A stretch of 39,189 bases of DNA from Mycoplasma elephantis ATCC 51980 (GTDB lineage: Bacteria; Bacillota_I; Bacilli_A; Mycoplasmatales; Metamycoplasmataceae): contig NZ_JHXU01000008.1 in assembly GCF_000687815.1 (NCBI RefSeq), forward strand, positions 1 through 39,189, written 5' to 3'. The notes below the pieces were generated by a model. It made no database searches and was not told the origin of the DNA. It saw nothing but the letters and a program-made list of their open reading frames with translations. Each line of letters begins with the position of its first letter. Positions within the stretch are counted from its first letter, which is position 1. Below are positions 27,178-36,507 of the stretch, one piece after another. The position numbers and the translations under genes are program-made.

Positions 27178-29054
27178 TGCATTTAAATAAAAATGATTTA
27201 CATAAACCACAAAAGTTAAGGGATACAACATTTAAAATAATTAAAGGTATTTCATCAAACAAAAAAACCTTTTTTTTAGTAATTTTTCTTGCTTTATGTA
27301 GAGCTATTTGTTATACAACATCTGTATGATTTACTGGTCAAATTATTAATTCCTTTTTAACACCAGACCTTAATGCCGGAAGTTCTGATAATGAAAGATT
27401 TGAAAATTTAATAAATAATCCTTCTAACTTTTATATCAGTATTACTCTTTTAATTGGTGTCACAATAGGTTATTTACTTTCAAGTTTATTACAATTATTT
27501 TTCACAACAAAATTATCAAATGGATTAATATTAAATATTAGAAAAAAAGTTTTTTCAAACATACAAAAAATGCACATTGACTACTTCGATACTAATAAAA
27601 GCGGTGAATTAATTTCTAGGCTAAGTAATGATGTTGAAGTATTTGAAATGGGATTAACTAACATAATGATCGAATTCTTTACTTCATTTTTTAATTTAAT
27701 TTTTTCGCTTTTATTTATGTTATTAATATCCCCAACCCTAACATTTATAGTAATCATAATTTTTTATGTTTTATTAGCAATTACAATTTTACTTTTAAAA
27801 AAAATGAGAAAAGCATATAGGGCAAGACAAAAATATTTTGGGGAATTAAGTGCCTATATAGAAGAGATGATATCGAATAAAAAAATTGTAACAAGCTTTA
27901 ATCAATATGATAAAGTTATTCACGATTTTAATAAAATAAATTCTAAATTAGCAAAACAAAACTTACTTGGATATACATATAATTCGCTCTTACAACCAAA
28001 TTACAGTTTTGCAGTAAATATTGCTTTAGCAATTGGACTTTGCTTAATCATGGTATTTTACCGTTTTAATATTCCTACTTTTGGAATAAGTACTTGAAGT
28101 GTTGGTGTAACAGTAGCATTTATTAATTTATTATGAAATTTTTGTGGAACAACTTTTGATATGTTGATGCAGGTGGGAAACTATATTATGGGTGTTTCAG
28201 CCGCTGAACGGGTTTATGAACTTTATGATTTAAAGACCCCGTATTATCCAAAAGATTTTGAAAAATTACCAAGTAACTTACATGCAAATATTGAATTTAA
28301 AAATGTATATTTTAGATATGATAAAAAATCATCCAATTTTCAAGCAAAAAATATAAGTTTCGAGGTTAAACCCGGCCAAACAGTAGCTCTTGTTGGTCCT
28401 ACTGGCGCAGGAAAAACAACAATAATAAATTTACTTACAAAATTTTATGATGTTGAAAGAAATAAAATAATTATTAATGGCAAGGAAATTATTCCTGGTG
28501 ATATATATATTAATAAGATACCATATAGCAAAATTAATTCTAAAGATTTAAGAAATCATATGTCAATAGTGCTACAAGATACTTTTATTTTTAAAGATAC
28601 CATTAAGAATAATATATTGGTTTCTAATAATAAGGCAACAATAGATGACATAATAAAGGCTACAAAGGTTGCTGAAATTCATGATAAGATCGAAAACTTT
28701 GATAATAAATATGAAACAATAATTAGTAATGATAGCAGTTTTTTTTCAAAAGGTGAAAAACAGCTTCTAGATATAAGTAGAGTCATTTTATCCAATAATG
28801 AAATAGTAGTATTTGATGAAGCCACATCAAATTTAGACACATCAACCGAGAAAAAAGTCTATAAAGCAATGGATGATTTCAAAAAAGGTAAAACATCTTT
28901 TGTTATAGCTCATAGATTATCAACCATTATTAACGCTGACTTAATTTTAGTTGTAAATGATGGTCAAATTATTGAATCAGGAAAACATAATGAGCTTTTA
29001 GAGTGTAATGGTTTCTATGCTGACATGTATAAAACTCAAATGAATAAAAAATAA
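27177..29054 (+). CDS. ABC exporter half-transporter, subunit 2 (catalytic)
   Basis: 625 aa. Six-helix membrane domain with coupling region 'DYFDTNKSGELISRLSNDV'. ATPase domain has Walker A 'GPTGAGKTT', Walker B with true catalytic Glu ('VVFDEATSNLD') and switch His ('IAHRLST'), but a degenerate signature 'FSKGEKQ' in place of LSGGQ. Combined with subunit 1, one composite ATP site is canonical (Walker motifs here, LSGGQ there) and the other degenerate. A charged insert lies in the first extracellular loop (about 65-85). Ends just before the terminator shared with rnpB. Confidence 0.92.
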
Positions 29055-29077
29055 AAAAAACGCATAAGCGTTTTTTT
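29054..29077. terminator. Bidirectional terminator between ABC operon and rnpB
   Basis: Perfect 10-bp stem AAAAAAACGC (29054-29063) / GCGTTTTTTT (29068-29077), ATAA loop. Confidence 0.9.
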
Positions 29078-29345
29078 GCGTCTATAAGCCGTGTTCTGTT
29101 CCTATTAAGGTGCTAATAATTTATCTGAAGTTTCCTTCCTAATTCTTGCTTCGTTTAACTTGAATTAGTTCCCCTACCAAAATTTGGGTTTCTAGCTTGT
29201 GGAGTTTACCGCGTTTCATTTTTCTCGTCTCTGTGGCACTAGTCGTCTAAGCTTAACTTTATTAGAGTTAACACAATCACTACCATCATCACAGATGGTG
29301 CTAGCACGGACTTTCCTCTACAAAATGTAGCTATTAGCCAACGCC
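29078..29345 (-). ncRNA. rnpB: RNase P RNA
   Basis: Minus strand carries 'GAGGAAAGTCCGTGCTAGCAC' (conserved region I) near the 5' end and 'ACAGAACACGGCTTAT' (conserved region V) near the 3' end. The ends pair as a short P1 helix (GCGTT with GACGC). TATAAT at 29351-29356 sets the start at about 29344. About 268 bases, shorter than most bacterial P RNAs. It processes the 5' ends of tRNAs with RnpA. Ends are good to a few bases. Confidence 0.95.
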
Positions 29346-29350
29346 TAACT

Positions 29351-29356
29351 ATTATA
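29351..29356 (-). promoter_or_regulatory. rnpB -10 box
   Basis: TATAAT on the minus strand, six bases from the predicted 5' end of the RNA. Confidence 0.7.
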
Positions 29357-29422
29357 AAACATTTATTTTTAATAAAATAGTTTTTTATTTAAGAAAATTA
29401 CATTTTTTTGACATATATAGGT

Positions 29423-29923
29423 ATGAAAAAGATATTTTACGTATTCGCAATCTTACTATTTTTTTGTTCTATTGGAACCATCGGTTATTTTACAATAGGT
29501 AGACATGAAAATATAAAAAGTGTAAAAAAAGAAAATAATAATATAGAAATTATTGTTAAGGGCGCTGTTGAAAGACCTAATTTATATATCGTGAAAAGAA
29601 ACACATCATTAAGAGAGGTTTTATTTATGGCAAAAATAAGACCGGATGCAGACTTATCTCAAATAAATATGAATGCTATTCTAATAAATGATGAAACCAT
29701 AGATATTCCTTATATAAATAGTAAAATAACAAGAATTCATATTAAGGATTATGTCGATTCAACACAATTAACTACTTATAAAATACCTAAAAACATAGCC
29801 GAAAAAATTCTTGAACTTAAAACCAAAAACAATAAAATAACATGAAATGATATTGACAACTTAAATGGTGTTGGCAAGATTTATTTAGAAAAATTAAAAT
29901 CTATTCTGATTTTAGATTTTTAA
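29423..29923 (+). CDS. comEA: ComEA-like DNA-binding competence protein
   Basis: 166 aa. One N-terminal membrane helix (about 3-25), an SLBB-like domain ('VKGAVERPNLYIVKRNTSL' region, about 45-90) and a C-terminal helix-hairpin-helix ('ITWNDIDNLNGVGKIYLEKL'). In transformable bacteria ComEA binds DNA outside the membrane and hands it to ComEC. Start chosen at ATG 29423; a TTG at 29408 is part of a TTGACA string and unlikely. comEC follows at once. TGA=Trp occurs in the HhH part. Confidence 0.8.
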
Positions 29924-31191
29924 TTCTTGCCTCCTTTACAATTCCTTTATCTTTAATCGGGATTTTTAAAATACAAGGAGACATAAAATGGTTTTGAGTT
30001 TTTGCCTTAATTATTTCATTATTACTTAGTTTTTTAAACAAATATTCATTAATTACAAGTTTAATTTTTCTTCTTTGTTTTGGTTTGATTATTTATTTTG
30101 ATTCATTTTACTCAATAAAAACAACTAATAATATAATTGGTAAAATTATAAAAATAAATAATAATGCATTTGAAATATCTACAGATAATGGCTCTGCTTT
30201 TATAATCGGTAAAACAAATTTTGATATAGGATCAATAGTAAGTATAGAAGGACAAAAAACAACACTTAATGATTTATCTTTTATAAATTATTTAAAATCT
30301 AGAAATATTACATTTAATTTAAAATTAAAAACAGAAACTTTAATTAGCAAATCTTATTCTATAAAAACTTATATTGAAAACTTTGTAAATTCTCAAAATA
30401 ATCTATATAAAGACTTTACAAATATTTTTATATTAGGCAAAATAAATAATCTAGAATTGAAAGAAAAATTCATGAACTTAAATATTATTCATTTATTTGT
30501 TATTTCAGGTTTTCATATTTATTATATTAATAAGGTACTAAACAAAATTTTTAGATTTAAAAGCGGAGATTTTATTTCTCTAATAATTATTTTTATTTAT
30601 CTCTCACTAATTGATTTTCAAATACCTTCAACTAAAACTTTTTTTATTTTATTAATTAGCAAAATAAATAAAAAATTTTGAAATAAAAATTTGTCTAACA
30701 TGCATATATTTTTTATAGTTTTAAATTTTTATTTACTAAATAATGTGAATAATATCTATTCGTTAAGTTTTGTTTTAACTTTTGTTTTTTCGTTTTTCAT
30801 AAATTTAATTAATTCAGTGAAAATTAAACATAAATATTTAAAAAACATATTTTTTTGATTCTTTATAAATATTATTTCAATAACCCTAAATTTATATCTT
30901 AATGGCTCAATATCTTTATTTATGCCTTTGTATGGAATTATATATACAATTATAATTTCTATTATTTACCCAATTATTTTTCTTACATGATGATTAATTC
31001 CTTTTTCAAATTTAATTTATTGAATTTTTGAAAACACAATTTATTTTTTTAATTCTTTTAATTTAGTAATAAAAATTAACCAATTCTCAATATGGTTAAT
31101 TTATGAGTTGTATTTATTATATTTTATAATCTTGTTTATATTAATTTGCAAAACAAATAGACCAAAATATTATGCTCATTTTTATGTCTAG
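29923..31191 (+). CDS. comEC: ComEC/Rec2-like membrane channel protein, short form
   Basis: About 422 aa, several TGA=Trp codons. Nine or so hydrophobic segments. The competence-domain motif 'IIHLFVISGFHIYYI' (about residues 188-202) matches the HLxAISGxHx of ComEC. The C-terminal metallo-beta-lactamase domain of full ComEC (700+ aa) is missing. The start is uncertain: no ATG is well placed. An ATT at 29923, overlapping the comEA stop as TAATT, would mirror the TAATG junctions of this genome. The only upstream ATG (29842) would read comEA out of frame for 80 bases. Stop overlaps the ffh stop. Confidence 0.75.
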
Positions 31192-32543
31192 AAAATACCG
31201 TTTCCCGAACCAACAATTTGAGAAGGATCAAAATTTCCACTTTTAATTGATTTAGAAATATATTTAATTTTACTTGACATTTGTTCATATTCATTAAGTA
31301 ATAAATTAAATTCTTGACGAGTTCTACCGCTACCTTTAATTATTCTATTTTTTCTATTGGCATCTTTTAATAGTTTTGGATTTTTGCGCTCACTTTTTGT
31401 CATACTATTAATAAGAATCTCAAATACACGTGATTTTTTTTCGGCGGCAGAAATTTTATCTTCAGATATTTTATTTGCACCGGGGATTAATTGAAGAATT
31501 TTTGATAATTTTCCCATTTTCTTCATTTGTTGTAAATTATCCATTAAATCATTTAATGTAAATTGACCTGAAACAAATCTGTTTAACATTTTGTTAGCTT
31601 TTTTGTCATCAATTACATCTTGAGCTTTTTCGATCAAACTAAGCACGTCGCCCATGCCAAGTATTCTTTCGGCCATACGTTCAGGATAAAAAAGATCTAG
31701 GTTAGATATATTTTCGCCAGTACCTATAAATTTAATAGGTAATTTTAAAAGTTCTCTTATACTTAGTGCAGCACCACCACGAGCATCACCATCAAGTTTC
31801 GTAATTATTGACGATGTTAGATTTAATTTATCATGAAATATTTTAGCTACATTAACAATATCTTGACCAGACATTGCGTCAGCAACAAATATAATTTCGT
31901 CTGGTTTTACTGCTTTTTTTATATTTAAGAGTTCATCCATTAATTTTTCATCAATAGATAAACGACCAGCCGTGTCTATTATAATTAGATCATTGTCGTT
32001 TTCTTTAGCTTTTTTAACCCCATTTTTTACAATATTAACAACATCCGTATTAGTGCCTTCTTCATAATAATCAATAGAAACATTTTTAGCTAACGATACA
32101 AGTTGTTCGATAGCTGCTGGTCGATAAATATCTGCGGCTATTAAAATTGGTTTTGATGATAATTTCTTTTTTCTATGATAAAAAGCTATTTTTGCTGAAG
32201 TTGTTGTTTTACCACTACCTTGCAAACCGGTCATCATAATAATGTATGGTTTATGGTCGATATTTATTTTTTGCGGAGTTTTACCAAGAACATCAACTAA
32301 TTCATCTTTTACAATTTTGATAAATTGTTGCGAAGCATTTAGTGATGAGTTGATGTTTGCATTAATTGCTTTTTCACGTACATTTTTTACAAATTTCTTT
32401 ACAATAGAAAGATTAACATCAGCTTCTAAAAGAGATAATTTTATCTCTCTAGATACTTCTATAATATCTTCTTCTTTTATTAGCGTTTTTTTAGCAATTT
32501 TGTTAATTGATTTAGTAATTCTATTAGCTAAAAAGTTGAACAT
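31188..32543 (-). CDS. ffh: Signal recognition particle protein Ffh
   Basis: 451 aa, unbroken. N domain, G domain with 'MTGLQGSGKTTTSAK' (G1), 'DTAGR' (G3), 'TKLDGDARGGAAL' (G4), and a C-terminal Met-rich M domain ('LMDNLQQMKKMGKL', 'GSGRTRQEFN'). It targets membrane proteins with SRP RNA and FtsY; no SRP RNA gene was seen here. ATG with AAGGAAT upstream. Last gene of the yfcE-HAD-rnhC-ffh cluster. Confidence 0.98.
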   Translation of the reverse strand: MFNFLANRITKSINKIAKKTLIKEEDIIEVSREIKLSLLEADVNLSIVKKFVKNVREKAINANINSSLNASQQFIKIVKDELVDVLGKTPQKINIDHKPYIIMMTGLQGSGKTTTSAKIAFYHRKKKLSSKPILIAADIYRPAAIEQLVSLAKNVSIDYYEEGTNTDVVNIVKNGVKKAKENDNDLIIIDTAGRLSIDEKLMDELLNIKKAVKPDEIIFVADAMSGQDIVNVAKIFHDKLNLTSSIITKLDGDARGGAALSIRELLKLPIKFIGTGENISNLDLFYPERMAERILGMGDVLSLIEKAQDVIDDKKANKMLNRFVSGQFTLNDLMDNLQQMKKMGKLSKILQLIPGANKISEDKISAAEKKSRVFEILINSMTKSERKNPKLLKDANRKNRIIKGSGRTRQEFNLLLNEYEQMSSKIKYISKSIKSGNFDPSQIVGSGNGIF

Positions 32544-32552
32544 TTTTATTCC

Positions 32553-33275
32553 TTATTCTTCAATTTCCATGTTAAAAGATAATTTACATAAGCTAAATTG
32601 GTCTTTTTTATTTTCTTCTTTTGCAAAAAAATCTTTAGCAAATCTTTTCACATCATTAGATGCACCTAATGGAAATTTTGTATTATATTTTTCATTTAAC
32701 AACGCCATAGATTCAAGGAATGCATTACGAGCTAAAACAGATGCAACCGCAACCGCTAATGATTTATCTTCCGCTTTGTGCGCAAGAAGTAAAGGTGATT
32801 TAAAAGGTTTCAAGTTTGCAAAATTATTTTTTTCCAAATGTTTTTCAAAATATTCTTTAGTTTTGTCTAAATTTGTAAATTGATCCATAAAATAAAAATC
32901 AGGTTTACCCATACGGTATCTCCCCATCATTTGGAAAACGGTATTCACTGTTTTTATATGCGCGAATGTTTTCATTTCATGTGCATTATTATATTTCGAC
33001 ATATTGTTATAACCTTTTGGGCTTAACACATATATGAATGAACGTACTAAATTTTTTAATTCAGGAGCTATTTCTTGAATTTTTGCATCAGACAATTTTT
33101 TAGAATCTTTAACCCCTAACTCTTTAACTTTATCAATATTTTCTAAAGGTATATATGCAGAACAACTTACAAGGGGACCAAAATAATCTCCAACTCCCAC
33201 TTCATCAATTCCTATTACCTTTTTATCCGATAAATCAATATTTGCATCATCAAATAAAATAAATTCCATTTCCAT
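32553..33275 (-). CDS. rnhC: Ribonuclease HIII
   Basis: 240 aa. 'GIDEVGVGDYFGPLV' is the HIII-type active-site start (DExGxGDYFGP). 'KKLSDAKI' and 'ALLLAHKAEDKSLAVAVASVLAR'-like segment ('LLLAHKAEDKSLAVAVASV') complete the DEDD core. The N-terminal TBP-like substrate domain of most HIII enzymes (~310 aa) is absent. It removes RNA from RNA-DNA hybrids. ATG 33275 with AGGAG; an inner ATG lies two codons later. Confidence 0.93.
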   Translation of the reverse strand: MEMEFILFDDANIDLSDKKVIGIDEVGVGDYFGPLVSCSAYIPLENIDKVKELGVKDSKKLSDAKIQEIAPELKNLVRSFIYVLSPKGYNNMSKYNNAHEMKTFAHIKTVNTVFQMMGRYRMGKPDFYFMDQFTNLDKTKEYFEKHLEKNNFANLKPFKSPLLLAHKAEDKSLAVAVASVLARNAFLESMALLNEKYNTKFPLGASNDVKRFAKDFFAKEENKKDQFSLCKLSFNMEIEE

Positions 33276-33276
33276 A

Positions 33277-34188
33277 TTATTCTCCTAACTCTTTCTCTAA
33301 TCTTTTTCTTTTTATTTCTTGTGCTTTTTCTTTTTCTTGTTGAGGGTTATCTAAAAACTTATTTATGTAATATCCTACACCACTTTCTTTATTTGTTTTA
33401 GATAATTTAACAACTGAGCGAGACCTTACTACTCGTGGTGCATTTTTCATTGCCACCGATATACCACTAACTTCAAACATTGATACATCATTGAAACCAT
33501 CTCCAATACAAATTGAATTTTCTATTTTAATATCATAATACCTTAGCAATAATGATATAACACGCCCTTTATTAACCGATACATTTGTAATATCAAATAC
33601 AGGTGTTAACCCTTCGCCTTTAGATCAATATGAGAATTCTGCCAAATCTCCATATTTTATTTTAAGATACATTCTTAATTTTTCAACATCTGTTGTTTCT
33701 TTTACATCAAATACAATACCAGTAGGTTTTAAAGGAAGTTTTTCAAAATTTAAACCTTCAACAAATTTCACAGCATCTTTAAACCCAAATACACGCTCAA
33801 GATCTGAATCTCTTTTTTGTAACTGTACCCATCCTGGACCTTCAATAGCAATATTAGATACTTCTTCTTTAACTACAGGGTCGCCTAATATATATAACAT
33901 CTCATTTAAATCTAAATATTCTATATAAGGAATAAACATGTCATCACTAGGGTTGTGAATATGTGCTCCATTATAATTGGCTACAACTGTATTCAAATTA
34001 AGCTCGTTATAGATTGGTTTAGTACTTCTTCAAGGGCGGCCTGTTATAAGACAAACGATATGCCCCTCTCGTGAAGCTCTTAAAATAGCTTCTTTATTTG
34101 TTTGACTAATTGAATTTTCTGAGCTATTTTCAAGTAGTGTGCCATCTATATCTATGCAAAATAAATATCTTTCTTTATTTTTCTCCAT
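33277..34188 (-). CDS. Cof-type HAD-superfamily phosphatase
   Basis: 303 aa, joined across TGA=Trp codons. HAD motif I 'CIDIDGTLL' with nucleophile Asp, motif II 'CLITGRP', and motif IV 'CIGDGFNDVSMF'; 'NKGRVISLLLRYY' carries the Lys region. The cap between (about 75-215) is of the Cof (C2) type. Likely hydrolyses small sugar or nucleotide phosphates. The C-terminal ~35 residues are highly charged. ATG 34188 with AAGGAG. One base separates it from rnhC. Confidence 0.9.
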
Positions 34189-34196
34189 AAAACTCC

Positions 34197-34670
34197 TTAT
34201 AAAGTATGTTGTGTAACTCCTATAATCTTTTTATCTTCTAACGTTATTATAGAATAACTAGGCTTAGAATTAAAGCGAGGATAAGAACATGAACCAGGAT
34301 TTAAAATTAATTTATTATTTCTTATTTCACTTAATGGAAAGTGAGTGTGCCCAGTTAATAAAACATCATAATTCATACTCTCTAAATGGCGAAACATAAA
34401 TTCTTTATCCATTAAATTACTATACGAACCTATTTTGTGCCCGTGTTCAACATGAATATTTAGACCCTCTATTTCTAGATCATAATAAGTTTTATGGTTA
34501 TTAAAATCGTTATTACCGTCTACAAAAAAGTCAAAATATTTTTGCATAAAAGATAAATCCAATTCATAATCACCAGCACAAATTGCTATATCGTATTTCG
34601 CATCATTCACAATTTTTTCAACTATTTTGTGATTACCATGTATATCACTTACTACTAATATCTTAGTCAT
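34197..34670 (-). CDS. YfcE/MJ0936-family metallophosphoesterase
   Basis: 157 aa, unbroken. Metal-binding series 'VSDIHGN', 'CAGDYEL', 'VDGNND', 'VEHGHKIG', 'LTGHTHFP', and 'NPGSCSYPR' is complete. Probable cytoplasmic phosphodiesterase on small nucleotides. TATAAT (34680-34685) is nine bases before the ATG and there is no good SD, so nearly leaderless. First gene of the cluster with the HAD phosphatase, rnhC and ffh. Confidence 0.93.
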   Translation of the reverse strand: MTKILVVSDIHGNHKIVEKIVNDAKYDIAICAGDYELDLSFMQKYFDFFVDGNNDFNNHKTYYDLEIEGLNIHVEHGHKIGSYSNLMDKEFMFRHLESMNYDVLLTGHTHFPLSEIRNNKLILNPGSCSYPRFNSKPSYSIITLEDKKIIGVTQHTL

Positions 34671-34944
34671 TTCTTAATTATTATATATAAAATTAATATA
34701 TATTTATATATTAATATAAGTAATTTAATAAAAACACAAAATCAATATTTTCATTATTTTTTATTGATTTTGTGTTGAATATTTTAAAATTATTTCATTT
34801 TTAAAACAAAATGAAAATACATTTTTTAATTTAAATGTTTATCAACTTTTATTCTTCTTTTAAATCTATATATGCTAAAGTTCTTTAAAAACAATATAAT
34901 TTTAAAATAAGATTAATCTGTGTTAAGAAAGAAAGGAATATAAA
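34671..34944. other. Divergent intergenic region with two hairpins
   Basis: Between yfcE (minus) and the glycosyltransferase (plus). It holds a yfcE -10 (34680-34685), a perfect 13-bp inverted repeat 34734-34746/34763-34775 (16-base loop), a 9-bp hairpin 34793-34801/34808-34816, and TATAAT at 34895-34900 for the plus-strand gene. Neither flanking gene ends here, so the hairpins are not explained as their terminators. Confidence 0.6.
34895..34900 (+). promoter_or_regulatory. Glycosyltransferase -10 box
   Basis: TATAAT, 44 bases before the ATG; AAAGGAA SD in the leader. Confidence 0.55.
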
Positions 34945-35868
34945 ATGGATGAAAAAATTTGCACAATTATTATTCCTGCCTATAATATGGAAAATTATTT
35001 AATTAGGACTATCGAATCAATTACAAAAAATAAAAATTGACAAAAATACTTAGAAGTAAAAATTATAGATGATGGATCAACGGATTCAACTTTTCAGATT
35101 TCAAAAAAATTTAGCGACAAATACGATAATATAGAAACAATTCGTAAAGAAAATGGGAATTGAGGTTCAGTTATAAACTATGCCAAAAACAATAAAATCG
35201 TTAATACCAAATACACTTTGATTTTAGATGCAGATGATAAGATTTCATCAAATTTTTTAAAATATTTACTAAAATGAGACAAAAAAATTAATTTTGATCT
35301 AGCTATTTTCAAAACTAAGATCATATATTTTAGGAAATTGTCCATTATTCTAAATCCTAAAATATTTATAAATGGCAAAAACTATTCTTTCTTTCCTAGC
35401 ATTATTCCTTGTTCAACTATTTTTAAAACATCTTTATTTTACAAAATTGATGACTTAATTGAAAATGTGTCATATCAAGACTACATTTTGTATTACAAGA
35501 TGCTTAAAAAAACAAATAAAAATTTTATTATTCCAAAAGTAGGAGCTATATATTGATTTTCCAGACCTAATAATACAATGTCTAGCGGTTGAAATGATAG
35601 AAGAATTACGGGAGAAAAAATATTATTTTCAGAACTAGAAAAATTAAATTTAGAACATTTATTTATGTTGAGAATTATTCTTCCAAAATATATAAAAGGA
35701 TTAAGTGAATCTAATTTAATAATTAAGATTACTCGCGAAGATTACAATAAAGTCTTAAAAAATGCATCTTGATTTTTTAGAAAAATTTTTGATTACAAAC
35801 TAAGAAAAGCAATAAAGAGAAATTGTGTTCAATGAAGTAATACAAAAACATTGTTTTGTTCAAAATAA
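34945..35868 (+). CDS. Family 2 glycosyltransferase
   Basis: 307 aa, heavily broken by TGA under the standard code. GT-A fold start 'IIIPAYNMENYLIRTIESI', then 'IDDGSTDST', and DxD-like 'LDADD' that holds the metal and nucleotide sugar. The C-terminal third is basic and has no clear membrane span. It probably adds a sugar to a glycolipid or polysaccharide; acceptor unknown. SD at 34931-34938. Monocistronic; the 110 bases after it hold only the trmL promoter. Confidence 0.87.
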
Positions 35869-35966
35869 ATTAATATTTTTTATTTTTTAAAAATAATAGC
35901 AACTTGTTCCTTATAAAAAAAATTAAGGCTCCGATACTTAATATTAATTTTATATAAATTAGAATA

Positions 35967-35972
35967 TATAAT
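35967..35972 (+). promoter_or_regulatory. trmL -10 box, leaderless start
   Basis: TATAAT, seven bases, ATG 35980. No SD. Confidence 0.65.
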
Positions 35973-35979
35973 ATGTTCT

Positions 35980-36507
35980 ATGCTAAATATAGTATTGTAT
36001 GAACCAGAGATATGCCCTAATACAGGCAATATAATAAGAACATGTTTTGCGCTAAAGGCTAAATTACACATAATAAAACCTTTAGGTTTTGACTTGCTTC
36101 CCAAATATTTAAAAAGACCTGCTGCCGGTCACTTACTTTCTGATATAGAACACGAAATTCACGAAAACTATAATGAATTTGATAAAAAGTATAAAGATAA
36201 AAATATTTTTTATATTACAAGATATGGATTAAAAACCTACTCTGATATTGATTTTTTAAAAGAGTCTAAAAAAAGTAATGATATATTTGTAATGTTCGGA
36301 AGAGAATCTACGGGTATTGATAAACAAATTTTAAAGAAAAATATAAATAAATGCTTAAGAATACCAATGTATGAAAAAAATAGAAGCATCAATTTAGCAA
36401 ATTCTGTTTGTGTAATCGGTTACGAAATTATGAGACAGTTAGATTTTCCAGACCTCTCTAAATTTGAAGTACAAAAATCAAAGGACTATTTATTAAAAAA
36501 TGACTAA
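35980..36507 (+). CDS. trmL: tRNA (cytidine/uridine-2'-O)-methyltransferase TrmL
   Basis: 175 aa, unbroken. SPOUT knot motifs: 'LYEPEICPNTGNIIRTC' near the start, 'VMFGRESTGI', 'IPMYEKNRSINLANSVCVIGYE' at the end, all diagnostic of TrmL (slightly altered 'M.p..RSLNLs.sv'). It methylates the ribose of wobble base 34 in some tRNA-Leu. First gene of trmL-SpoU-coiled coil-rbgA; overlaps the next gene by eight bases. Confidence 0.93.
   Translation: MLNIVLYEPEICPNTGNIIRTCFALKAKLHIIKPLGFDLLPKYLKRPAAGHLLSDIEHEIHENYNEFDKKYKDKNIFYITRYGLKTYSDIDFLKESKKSNDIFVMFGRESTGIDKQILKKNINKCLRIPMYEKNRSINLANSVCVIGYEIMRQLDFPDLSKFEVQKSKDYLLKND

Noticed and set aside
29408-29422. TTG start for comEA, or TTGACA here as a -35
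   Set aside because: ATG 29423 directly precedes the membrane helix. The TTGACA has no -10 at the right distance, so it is not claimed as a promoter.
29842-29922. ATG 29842 as the comEC start
   Set aside because: Gives a Trp-rich run that is comEA read in another frame; unlikely as protein.
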